Below are positions 18,645 to 25,722 of a stretch of DNA of 64,000 nt, piece by piece. The position numbers and the translations under genes are program-made. The notes beneath the pieces are model-generated. The model saw only the letters and a list, made by a program, of their open reading frames with translations, was not told the DNA's origin and searched no databases. This stretch comes from Bifidobacterium sp. ESL0775 (GTDB lineage: Bacteria; Actinomycetota; Actinomycetes; Actinomycetales; Bifidobacteriaceae): NCBI RefSeq assembly GCF_029395475.1, contig NZ_CP113917.1:1922001-1986000 (forward strand). Reading direction: 5' to 3'. Each line of letters opens with the position of its first letter. Position 1 is the first letter of the stretch.

Positions 18645-18797
18645 CGTGCATTTTTCAGACGCTAACGTCAGATAAGTGCAAGTTAGCCAACCCAACGTGC
18701 ATCTTTTTGACGGTGACGTCAAATAAATGCACCTTGCCACCCCCAACATGCACTTTCCCGACAGTGTCGTCAGAAAAGTGCACTTTGCAACTCAGAT
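18645..18797. repeat. Three tandem 51-bp imperfect repeats, each with an internal dyad
   Basis: Three adjoining units of exactly 51 bp: 18645-18695, 18696-18746 and 18747-18797. Each begins CRTGCAYTTT or similar, has a central dyad around GACG/CGTC, a second TGCA-type arm and a C/A-rich tail ending CCAA in the first two. Unit 2 is the most symmetric: GTGCAT (18697-18702) pairs with ATGCAC, and inside it TTTGACG pairs with CGTCAAA around GTGA. The sequence of the arms differs among units while pairing is largely kept. The block fills most of the 294-bp gap between the hydrolase stop and nudC; no reading frame, SD or T-rich terminator tail is visible. Confidence 0.8.
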
Positions 18798-18822
18798 ACG
18801 GGCAGTAAAAGACAGATAGCAC

Positions 18823-19668
18823 TCAGACGCGCTCGACCAGATCAAGCAGTGCATTCGCCACGGCATCGGGATGCTCCACCGCGCTGAAATGCCCGCAATC
18901 CGGTATCGCGGTGAAGGCGACCTGCGTGGAGGTCATGGCCGCGGCGATCGGACGCATCTTCTCGGGCGGGCTCGAAGGATCGTTCCGCCCACTGACAATC
19001 GCGGCGGGAGCAGTGACACGCGACAACTGGTCGGTGGTGTCAACGCGTCCGGCGGCCATGCGCTCGCGCCAGGCCAACCCTTCCGGACGCTGGTCGTGAA
19101 TCCAACCGGCCAGCAGATCCTGGAACCGCTGGCTCCGTTTGATGGTGGAATCGCCAGATTGCGGACGCGCGAAATGCATCACCGGCTCGACGGTGTTGTC
19201 GCTTTCGCAGGTCTCGGCGATTTTCAGTCGGTTTGCACGTGCTTGAGGACTATCCGCAGCGGTGGTGGTGTCGCACAAGGCAAGTCCAGCGACAGTTTCG
19301 GGATACAGGCGCTGGATATCCATCGCGATATAGCCGCCCATCGAAAGCCCGGCCCAGATGGCCTTGTCGTGACCGGTGATATGCAGCACGGAAACGTAGG
19401 CCTCGGCCACCTTGTCCATCGCCTCGGCGTAGGCGCCGTCATCGGCGATCGGACCGGTGGCATGGGCATCGGGAATCGAGGCGTCGCCCGCGCCCGGCAC
19501 ATCCGACGCCCAAATGGGGAACGGGGCGATCCCGCGCTCATCGCCCAATCTGATCAGGCTCGCCGCGCAATCATCCCACATTCTCGCGTCCACCGGGAAG
19601 GCGTGCAGCAGGATGAGCGGAACGCCTTTCCCGGAACGATAGATCTTATTGCTGATGCGAATATTCAT
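18823..19668 (-). CDS. Alpha/beta-hydrolase fold protein
   Basis: A cytoplasmic hydrolase of 281 residues with unknown substrate. The fold is shown by an early LLHAFPVDARMWDD oxyanion-type segment, the nucleophile elbow GLSMGGYIA near 110, the acid region SGRNDPSSPP near 235, and a terminal His in CGHFSAVEHPDAVANAL. This is the layout of the esterase/haloperoxidase/3-oxoadipate lactonase group. It follows the DUF4916 gene by 17 bp on the same strand, so the two are probably one transcript. The ATG at 19668 has AGAAGGAA about 5 nt upstream. Confidence 0.85.
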   Translation of the reverse strand: MNIRISNKIYRSGKGVPLILLHAFPVDARMWDDCAASLIRLGDERGIAPFPIWASDVPGAGDASIPDAHATGPIADDGAYAEAMDKVAEAYVSVLHITGHDKAIWAGLSMGGYIAMDIQRLYPETVAGLALCDTTTAADSPQARANRLKIAETCESDNTVEPVMHFARPQSGDSTIKRSQRFQDLLAGWIHDQRPEGLAWRERMAAGRVDTTDQLSRVTAPAAIVSGRNDPSSPPEKMRPIAAAMTSTQVAFTAIPDCGHFSAVEHPDAVANALLDLVERV

Positions 19669-19685
19669 GCATTCCTTCTGACTGA

Positions 19686-20318
19686 CTACTCACCCACGCC
19701 GGCCCACGAGAGCGCACGGCGGATGATCTGGCCGTGTCCACCCGACATCTGGTCGACGAACGTGTCGAGCCGCTTGCTCTCCACGTCGCACCATTCGACG
19801 TCCAACGTGCGGTCAAGCGGCTTGCAGTCGCCGGAGATCTGCACCACATAGCACAGCGCGATGGCGTGCTGGCGCGGGTCATAGAACTCCGAGATGCCGG
19901 GGGTCGGGAAGAACTCCGCCACCGTGAAGGGCTGCAGGCTCGCGGGCAGGATCGGCAGGGCGAGATCGCCGAGGTCCTTGGCGATGTTGCGGGCGATGGC
20001 TTCGCGGATGGTCTCGTGGAAGAGAATGCGGCCGGTGATCAGCGTGCGTTCCACCGAGCCGCTGTCGCGCACGCGGAGCAGCGAGCCGACTTCGGCGATA
20101 CGGCCCATGTCGTCGCAGCGCACGGGAACCACCTCGACATAGACGATGGGCAGCTTGGCGCGCGCCTCATCGATGTCATGCGGCGAAAGCCACCCGGGAG
20201 GGTTGCCGTTGCTGCCTCCGCGCACGAAATCCTCGGGCGTGATGCCGTCGAACTCGCCACGGCGCCGCCCCGCATCGAAATCGCCCTCGTCGGGCACTTC
20301 ATCATTCAAGACTGGCAT
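19686..20318 (-). CDS. DUF4916 protein, Nudix-fold family
   Basis: A 210-residue actinobacterial protein related to Nudix hydrolases. Conserved segments seen are GWLSPHDIDEARAKLPIVYVEVVPVR, the RTLITGRILFHETIREAI stretch, and EFYDPRQHAIALCYVVQISGDC, the usual DUF4916 order. The canonical REXXEE metal box is not present, so hydrolase activity is doubtful. The ATG at 20318 lies 6 nt after GATAAT and has no SD, which suggests a leaderless transcript; the frame extends 57 bp further but without family character. It is divergent from trxA and followed closely by the alpha/beta-hydrolase gene. Confidence 0.8.
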   Translation of the reverse strand: MPVLNDEVPDEGDFDAGRRRGEFDGITPEDFVRGGSNGNPPGWLSPHDIDEARAKLPIVYVEVVPVRCDDMGRIAEVGSLLRVRDSGSVERTLITGRILFHETIREAIARNIAKDLGDLALPILPASLQPFTVAEFFPTPGISEFYDPRQHAIALCYVVQISGDCKPLDRTLDVEWCDVESKRLDTFVDQMSGGHGQIIRRALSWAGVGE

Positions 20319-20388
20319 GGTTCCATTATCGGCCGGCTTGCTGACGAATGCGCGAAACGTCCATTGTTTCGTCACCGGCTTAGCGATG

Positions 20389-20417
20389 TTGGGGTTTACT
20401 GCGAGACTGGATACTAA
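20389..20417 (+). promoter_or_regulatory. Probable trxA promoter
   Basis: TTGGGG (20389-20394), a 17-bp spacer and TACTAA (20412-20417) lie about 63 bp before the trxA start. The boxes are imperfect but correctly spaced and orientated. Confidence 0.4.
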
Positions 20418-20480
20418 TCGAATCCACAGCTGTCAGGCAACCGGATTCGACGCAACGGACAAGCGGAAGGAGCCATGATC

Positions 20481-20831
20481 ATGGCAACGCAGACTTTGAC
20501 GGCAAAGAACTTTGAAGAGACCATCACCAACAACGAGCTGGTCCTGGTGGATTTCTGGGCCACCTGGTGCGGCCCGTGCAAGGCCTTCGGCCCGGTCTAT
20601 GAGAAGGCCAGCGAGGCCAACCCCGACATCGTCTTCGGCAAGGTCGACATCGACCAGAACCAGGAGCTTGCCACGGCGGCCGAGATCCAGGCCGTTCCCA
20701 CGCTGATGATCGCCAAGAAAGGCCAGATCATCTTCAAGCAGGCCGGTGCCCTGCGCGCCTCCGACCTGGATGAGGTCATCAAGCAGGCCCGCGCCCTTGA
20801 TGTCAACGCCAAGGAAGACGCGAACGCCTGA
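20481..20831 (+). CDS. trxA: Thioredoxin
   Basis: A 116-residue cytoplasmic disulfide reductase. The active site WCGPC is at residues 29-33 (Cys30 and Cys33), with DFWATWCGPCK intact, and the cis-proline loop is VPTLMI. The ATG at 20481 lies 8 nt after GGAAGGAG; the in-frame ATG at 20475 is only 2 nt from that SD and is less likely. No thioredoxin reductase gene is in the window. It is a single-gene unit followed by a strong hairpin. Confidence 0.95.
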   Translation: MATQTLTAKNFEETITNNELVLVDFWATWCGPCKAFGPVYEKASEANPDIVFGKVDIDQNQELATAAEIQAVPTLMIAKKGQIIFKQAGALRASDLDEVIKQARALDVNAKEDANA

Positions 20832-20923
20832 ATGGATTGGAGTTCGGATCCAACCTTGCGATGGGCGCTACAGTGACCTGTTTTGAAGTTTGCTGCGGCG
20901 TATGTTGATGCGTTTTAGATTGA

Positions 20924-20958
20924 TATGCCGATAGCCGACCTGTTTGGCTATCGGCATA
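20924..20958 (+). terminator. Probable terminator downstream of trxA
   Basis: A perfect 13-bp inverted repeat, TATGCCGATAGCC (20924-20936) and GGCTATCGGCATA (20946-20958), loop 9 nt, about 90 bp past trxA. It has no T run, so it may be a Rho-type or hairpin-only terminator. Confidence 0.55.
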
Positions 20959-21068
20959 CTGCTATTCAAAACCAAGGAATAAGGCGATTCCAACGCCATC
21001 GGCCGAACCCCAAAACCGGCATGCGGCCACGGGAACGCCCAACGGCCAAAGTTTTCCGCGCGACGCGT

Positions 21069-21244
21069 TATAATTATGACAGTTTTGTGACGTATTGATA
21101 TGTCCGCCAAAGCGGAACGCGAAAGTTGCGGCGTCACATCGCGCATGTGCATACATGCGATGAGCAGTCGAGAGTTGAGAGAGAACGCACGCCGTTGTTT
21201 GGCGCGATAGGAACTGTAGGACTACCTAGGAGTATTAAAGGCTA
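21069..21244 (+). promoter_or_regulatory. TATAAT box and structured 5' leader of the G5 lytic gene
   Basis: TATAAT (21069-21074) starts a leader of about 160 nt. GTGACG (around 21087) pairs with CGTCAC (around 21132), enclosing TCCGC-CAAA-GCGGA and a short CGC/GCG hairpin, a three-way-junction shape. A second hairpin pairs CATCGCGCATGT with ACATGCGATG, and a small TAGG-ACTA-CCTA hairpin overlaps the AGGAG before the start codon, so it could hide the ribosome site. I see no match to the known c-di-AMP (ydaO) riboswitch core. The stretch 20959-21068 shows nothing else clear. Confidence 0.45.
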
Positions 21245-22249
21245 ATGGCTAAGGCTAACCACCGTAAGCAGACCAAGACCTTGAGGTCGCTGAGCAAGCG
21301 CCAGTGGATCAAGATCGCGGCGTCAGCGACAGCGGTCGTGGCATTGGTGGGCGGCAGCGTGTTCGCCGTTCATGCCCATAATGCGCAGCAGAGTTCCCTG
21401 AATCGCATCACCTCGTATTCGGCCACCGACGCCAACGCGCTCGGCGTCTCCCGCGGCGCTGACCGTGAGGACCTGCGCGGCGGCAAGGCCGGCGACACCT
21501 ACGTCACCGTCAAGATCAACGGCAAGAACCGCGCCGTGGTCGGCTCGCATTTCACCGACGTCAAGTCCGTTCTTGATCAGGGCGACATCACCCTTGAGAC
21601 CGGCGATGTCGTCAAGCCCGACCTTAAGACCAAGGTCAAGGAATCCACCGTCATCACCATCGAACGTGCGGACGCGAATCTCGAGACCTCCGACTCCCCC
21701 ATCGGTTTCAACGTCGTGACCAAGGAGACTTCGGACCTGCCCAAGGGCCAGCAGAAAGTGCAGACCGAAGGCCAGGAAGGCGTGATGGAGACCACGAGCC
21801 TGGTGACCAAGGCCGGCAAGAAGACCGTCTCCTCCAACGTGTTCACTTCATTTGTCAAGCAGGCGCCTGTCGACAAGGTCATTCTTATAGGCACCGGCTC
21901 TAATTCGAGCGTCTCCAGCGCAGCCGCGAACATCGGCTCCACGGTTCCTGTCGGCGACATGCAGCAGTGGGCGCATGATTACCTGCTTTCCACCGGCGGC
22001 TCGGAAGCCGACTTCACCGCCACCGTCTACATCATCAGCCATGAATCCGGCTGGCGTATCAACGCGCAGAACCCTTCCGGCGCTTACGGACTTCCGCAGG
22101 CCTTGCCGGGCAGCAAGATGTCGAGCGCCGGCGCCGATTGGGCGACCAACTACCAGACCCAGCTCAAGTGGTTCTGGGGCTACTGCAACGGCCGCTACGG
22201 CAGCGTACAAGGCGCCTACAACCACTGGCTGAGCGCGCACAGCTACTGA
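21245..22249 (+). CDS. Secreted G5-domain cell-wall lytic protein (Rpf/Apf-like)
   Basis: A 334-residue exported protein likely to cut peptidoglycan. Order: basic N terminus and membrane/signal segment (about 18-45), a DUF348-like region (about 70-130), a G5 domain (about 135-215), a Ser-rich linker, and a C-terminal transglycosylase-like domain with probable catalytic Glu267 in SHESGWRINAQNPSGAYG, then LPQALPGSKM and a terminal YNHW. The C-terminal domain strongly resembles lactobacillal aggregation-promoting factors, while the DUF348-G5 front is that of actinobacterial RpfB. The stop is followed at once by a strong terminator. Expression may depend on the structured leader. Confidence 0.88.
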   Translation: MAKANHRKQTKTLRSLSKRQWIKIAASATAVVALVGGSVFAVHAHNAQQSSLNRITSYSATDANALGVSRGADREDLRGGKAGDTYVTVKINGKNRAVVGSHFTDVKSVLDQGDITLETGDVVKPDLKTKVKESTVITIERADANLETSDSPIGFNVVTKETSDLPKGQQKVQTEGQEGVMETTSLVTKAGKKTVSSNVFTSFVKQAPVDKVILIGTGSNSSVSSAAANIGSTVPVGDMQQWAHDYLLSTGGSEADFTATVYIISHESGWRINAQNPSGAYGLPQALPGSKMSSAGADWATNYQTQLKWFWGYCNGRYGSVQGAYNHWLSAHSY

Positions 22250-22273
22250 GTTTCATATAGCGTAGATCTTTAG

Positions 22274-22312
22274 AATTGGGGCTTCCAATCAAACTGATTG
22301 GAAGCCCCAATT
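22274..22312 (+). terminator. Strong terminator after the G5 lytic gene
   Basis: A perfect 18-bp stem (22274-22291 with 22295-22312; arms begin AATTGGGGCTTCC) closes a 3-nt AAC loop 25 bp after the stop codon. It could act in both directions but is placed for the plus-strand gene. Confidence 0.75.
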
Positions 22313-22345
22313 CGTATCTCACGTATCTTTACCCACCACAACAGT

Positions 22346-22398
22346 TTGTTTATGTTCGTAAACAATTTGGTTTGTTTATGAACATAAACATTTTGACA
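22346..22398 (+). promoter_or_regulatory. Orphan operator pair with adjacent -35 box
   Basis: Two palindromes, TTGTTTATGTTCGTAAACAA (22346-22365) and TGTTTATGAACATAAACA (22373-22390), sit 27 bp apart centre to centre and are followed by a consensus TTGACA (22393-22398). A loose -10 (AGAATA or AATAAT) lies at 22416-22423. The promoter would read rightward, but the only gene there, galE, is on the opposite strand and ends at 22555; no plus-strand frame in the gap has an SD. The palindromes look like LacI/GntR/DeoR-type operators and share ATGTTCG with the boxes before the gal regulator. Confidence 0.55.
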
Positions 22399-22496
22399 AA
22401 CACTAGATTAGAGAAAGAATAATCTCGCTTATTCAACTTTCGTTGCTTGCGACGAATATATATAGGCTGTTCTGATGAAATCATCCAATGACAAAG

Positions 22497-22531
22497 GAGC
22501 CGCCACCATACGTTCAAAATGGTGGCGGCTC
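22497..22531 (-). terminator. Terminator of galE
   Basis: A perfect 13-bp stem, GAGCCGCCACCAT (22497-22509) with ATGGTGGCGGCTC (22519-22531), loop 9 nt, lies 24 bp past the galE stop; on the minus strand CCTTTGTC follows. Confidence 0.75.
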
Positions 22532-22554
22532 TTCAGCGATTTATCAAAAGACAG

Positions 22555-23574
22555 TCAGTCCTTGCGGAAGCCCTTGGGGTTCTTGGTCTGCCAGTTGAGG
22601 GAGGAAGCGGCCATCTCGTCGATGCCCAGCTCGGCCTTCCAACCCAGCTCACGTTCGGCCTTCGAGGAATCCGCGTAGCAGGCCGCGATGTCGCCGGGGC
22701 GACGCGGCTTGATGACGTACGGAATCTTATGCCCGGCGGCCTTCTCGTAGGCCTTGATGACCTCGAGAACGGAGTAGCCATGGCCGGTGCCGAGGTTATA
22801 AGTGTAGACACCCGGCTTCTCAATCTTGTCGATCACCGCGACGTGGCCCTTGGCCAAATCAACGACGTGGATGTAATCGCGCACGCCAGTACCGTCCGGG
22901 GTCGGGTAATCGTCGCCGTAGACCTGAACTTCCTTGAGCTCGCCCAGCGCCACCTTGGCGATGTAGGGGGTGAGGTTGGCGGGAATGCCCTTCGGATCCT
23001 CGCCCAAGAGGCCAGAGGCGTGGGCGCCGACCGGGTTGAAGTAGCGCAGCAGCACGATCGTCCAGGTGTCGTCGGCAACGTAAACGTCGCGCAGGATTTG
23101 CTCCTGGAAAAGCTTGGAGGTGCCATACGGGTTGGTGGTGCCGCCGACGGGGCTCTCCTCGGTGAGCGGCAGGTGTTCGGCCGCGCCATAGACGGTGGCG
23201 GACGAGGAGAAGATGATCTTCTTGACGCCGTGGTCGCGCATCGTCTTCAGCAGCACCATCGTGCCGGTGAGGTTGTTGTCGTAGTACTCGATCGGCTTGG
23301 CGACGGACTCGCCCACAGCCTTGAGGCCCGCGAAGTGGATGACCCAGTCGACATCGTTCTCTTCGAAGATGCGGTTCATCAGCTCTTCATCGCGCACATC
23401 GCCGTCGTAACGCTTGACTTCCTTGCCGGTGATCGTCTTGACACGGTCAAGCGCTTCCGGCACTGAATTGACGTAATTGTCGACGCTGATGACGTCATAG
23501 CCCTTGTTCAGCAGCTCCACGTCGGTGTGCGTGCCGATATATCCGGCTCCCCCGGTAACCAACACAGTTGTCAT
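22555..23574 (-). CDS. galE: UDP-glucose 4-epimerase
   Basis: Interconverts UDP-glucose and UDP-galactose, closing the Leloir pathway and supplying UDP-galactose for EPS synthesis. A 339-residue short-chain dehydrogenase-type enzyme with the NAD-binding GGAGYIG at residues 8-14, the catalytic SSSATVYG and YGTSK (Tyr about 149, Lys 4 later), and LRYFNPVGAH. The start has AAGGAG 6 nt upstream. It is separated from galT-galK by 20 kb and lies beside the EPS locus, so it may serve both sugar use and polymer supply (inference). Confidence 0.96.
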   Translation of the reverse strand: MTTVLVTGGAGYIGTHTDVELLNKGYDVISVDNYVNSVPEALDRVKTITGKEVKRYDGDVRDEELMNRIFEENDVDWVIHFAGLKAVGESVAKPIEYYDNNLTGTMVLLKTMRDHGVKKIIFSSSATVYGAAEHLPLTEESPVGGTTNPYGTSKLFQEQILRDVYVADDTWTIVLLRYFNPVGAHASGLLGEDPKGIPANLTPYIAKVALGELKEVQVYGDDYPTPDGTGVRDYIHVVDLAKGHVAVIDKIEKPGVYTYNLGTGHGYSVLEVIKAYEKAAGHKIPYVIKPRRPGDIAACYADSSKAERELGWKAELGIDEMAASSLNWQTKNPKGFRKD

Positions 23575-23709
23575 TTTTGCTCCTTGTTGTGTCGTAACCT
23601 AACAAAACATAACATTAGCACACATCTAGTACACATGTTTTGTAACAATACGAAACATTTATATTATTTGTCATTTATCGGGAAGAATGCTCAAAATGCC
23701 GTCAATACC

Positions 23710-23740
23710 AAGTGTGGGTGAAGACGAGACAAACCCACTT
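23710..23740 (-). terminator. Possible terminator of the polysaccharide deacetylase gene
   Basis: On the minus strand AAGTGGGT (23740-23733) pairs with ACCCACACTT (23719-23710) with one bulge and a 13-nt loop, 31 bp past the deacetylase stop. It is weaker than the other hairpins in the window. Confidence 0.4.
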
Positions 23741-23770
23741 TCACCCATACAACAAGCCAAAAACAACGGC

Positions 23771-25384
23771 TTATTGACCGTTCATCGCTATGAGCTGGTC
23801 GATGGTGACGAACTCGAAGCCTTGCGCCTTGAGACCGTCAATGATGCCCGGCAGCGCCGCGATGTCCTCCGTGCGGTCGCCGCCGCCGTCATGCATCAGC
23901 ACCACGGCGCCGTTATACGCCTTGGAAAGGGCCTCGTTGGAGATCGCCGGAGCGCCTGGCAGCTTCCAGTCCTTGGTATCGATGGTCCAAATCACGTTGT
24001 AATCGACCAGCCCGTTGGAGTACCGCCACTGGTCGGCGCCGAAATTGCCGTAAGGCGCGCGCAGCATCTTCGTGGTGGTGTTCGAGGCCTTTTTGAGATT
24101 ATCCAAGCCTTGCGAGATCTCGGACTGCAACTGCTGCTCGTTGAGCTTCCACATGTCGGGATGCGTGTTGCTGTGGCTGGCCACCTGGTGCCCCTCGGCC
24201 AACATGCGCTGCTCCATCTGCGGTTCGGCCACGGCGTGCTCGCCAACATCGAAGAACGTGGCCTTCACGCCCTCATTCTTCAAGATGTCGAGAATCGGGC
24301 CGCTGTATTGGCTGGGACCGTCATCGAAGGTCAGCGCGATCACCTTCTTGCCTTGAGGCTGAGGCGAGAACGTGTCGACGATGAGGTCCTGAGGCTTTTT
24401 GACCTCGCCTTTGTCAACCTTTTCGCCGGAGATCTTGCCGGTCCAGACCTCGTTGGAACCATCCTTGCCGACTTGCCTGAGTTTTTGGATGACACCATGG
24501 CCGTTGATGACGACGTTGAAGGGAACCGGCGTCCCCTGGACGTCATGCTTCTCGGTGACGTCCTTGCCGTTTTTCACGGTGATCTTCGCGTTCTCAGACA
24601 GCTTGACTGAGTCGGCATCGCCGGCCGCGATCTTTTGGCCATTGAGCGTATACGCCACCGGGTCTCCCCCGGCGGCCTTGAGGACCTTGCCCGACACGGA
24701 GAGTAGCTTGCCGGGCTTGGCGTCGAAATCGTTGTTGTCCCTCATCAGTTTGCCAAGCGTCGTATCGGCGCCCACCTGCTGATCGGCGCCGTTGACGCTC
24801 ACCGGAATGTGGCGGAAATGGCCGTAGCCCCAAGCGCCCACGCCAGCGAGCGCCACGACGACAACCACCACCAACGCGACAATAATGAGTACACGCGCCC
24901 ACCGTGACCGCTTGGGCGATTTGGCGGGCTCAATGGTCAGTTCCTCGATAACCGGCTCGACTGGTGGCTTAACGAAAGATGAGGCGTCTTGTGAAACTAG
25001 CTGATTATTGTTTCCAGGAACATCATTATAACCAGCGTTAGTTGTGAGACTAGTCATACTAACGGAGTTCTCAATGTTGCCTTTATCAGCGGTATACGCA
25101 TCGTTATCTCTAGTGTCGGTTTTTCCGTCTCGTCCCATGTCGATATAAGAGGCATTAGTCTTGTTGCCGTCTTCCCCGTCATAATCATTATTAGAATCTC
25201 TACTTATCGAGGTGCCATCGTCTTGGGCATAGACGCTATCAGACTCAGCACCGGTTAGAGAATCGTAATTAGCATTGTAGCCGACATCAGTCTTATCATC
25301 ATGCAGAGGATTGGATTCAGCACCTTGACCGCTACTGTATGTATCGTCTGATGTAGGTTCCCCATGTTCATCCTCGCCGCCCAT
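23771..25384 (-). CDS. Membrane-anchored polysaccharide deacetylase (NodB domain)
   Basis: Probably removes acetyl groups from peptidoglycan or a surface polymer outside the cell. The 537-residue protein has a 150-residue acidic, Asn/Asp/Ser/Tyr-rich cytoplasmic tail, one membrane segment (about 165-190), an extracellular region of about 150 residues, and a C-terminal NodB domain with TFDDGPSQYSGP (catalytic and metal Asp), the metal His pair in SHSNTHP, RAPYGNFG and a terminal LMHDGGG. The ATG at 25384 follows AAGGAG by 6 nt. The tail has at least eight tyrosines in acidic context and might be a substrate of the nearby BY-kinase (inference). Confidence 0.9.
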   Translation of the reverse strand: MGGEDEHGEPTSDDTYSSGQGAESNPLHDDKTDVGYNANYDSLTGAESDSVYAQDDGTSISRDSNNDYDGEDGNKTNASYIDMGRDGKTDTRDNDAYTADKGNIENSVSMTSLTTNAGYNDVPGNNNQLVSQDASSFVKPPVEPVIEELTIEPAKSPKRSRWARVLIIVALVVVVVVALAGVGAWGYGHFRHIPVSVNGADQQVGADTTLGKLMRDNNDFDAKPGKLLSVSGKVLKAAGGDPVAYTLNGQKIAAGDADSVKLSENAKITVKNGKDVTEKHDVQGTPVPFNVVINGHGVIQKLRQVGKDGSNEVWTGKISGEKVDKGEVKKPQDLIVDTFSPQPQGKKVIALTFDDGPSQYSGPILDILKNEGVKATFFDVGEHAVAEPQMEQRMLAEGHQVASHSNTHPDMWKLNEQQLQSEISQGLDNLKKASNTTTKMLRAPYGNFGADQWRYSNGLVDYNVIWTIDTKDWKLPGAPAISNEALSKAYNGAVVLMHDGGGDRTEDIAALPGIIDGLKAQGFEFVTIDQLIAMNGQ

Positions 25385-25722
25385 CGACCGCTCCTTCACA
25401 TCTGCACCTCTACGGACTTCCCGCAAAGCTCAAGAGTACTCGCAACTCAGGTAAAAACGTATATACTTGATAGGAAATGAGAAAATCTCAGAAATTCAAA
25501 GAAAAACACCCATATTCTTCGAGCGTTGAATTGATATGACAATTCACCTATAGACAGAAGACTGACACAATAATTCCACCAGCAATACTATTTTTAATAC
25601 TACAGCTTCCCATCTGTTCATTTCGTAATACAAAAACCATTATGTACCACAAGAGTTCAAATCATCACTAGTAAACAAAAACTCCGGCAACGGAACATCG
25701 ATCACAGAATCTGTCACAGGCA
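25385..25722. other. Intergenic region at the edge of the EPS locus
   Basis: AT-rich DNA between two minus-strand genes. It contains a small TGAGAAAATCTCA dyad near 25478 but no reading frame, promoter or clear terminator that I can support. Base composition shifts here from GC-rich to AT-rich. Confidence 0.5.

Noticed and set aside
18645-18797. CRISPR array
   Set aside because: The three units adjoin directly with no unique spacers, and no cas gene is in the window.
21069-21244. c-di-AMP (ydaO) riboswitch before the G5 lytic gene
   Set aside because: The conserved core segments of that class are not found; only a generic multi-hairpin leader can be supported.
22475-22678. A 67-codon plus-strand frame after the orphan promoter
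   Set aside because: It lacks an SD, runs through the galE terminator hairpin and into the antisense of galE, and shows no protein-like pattern.
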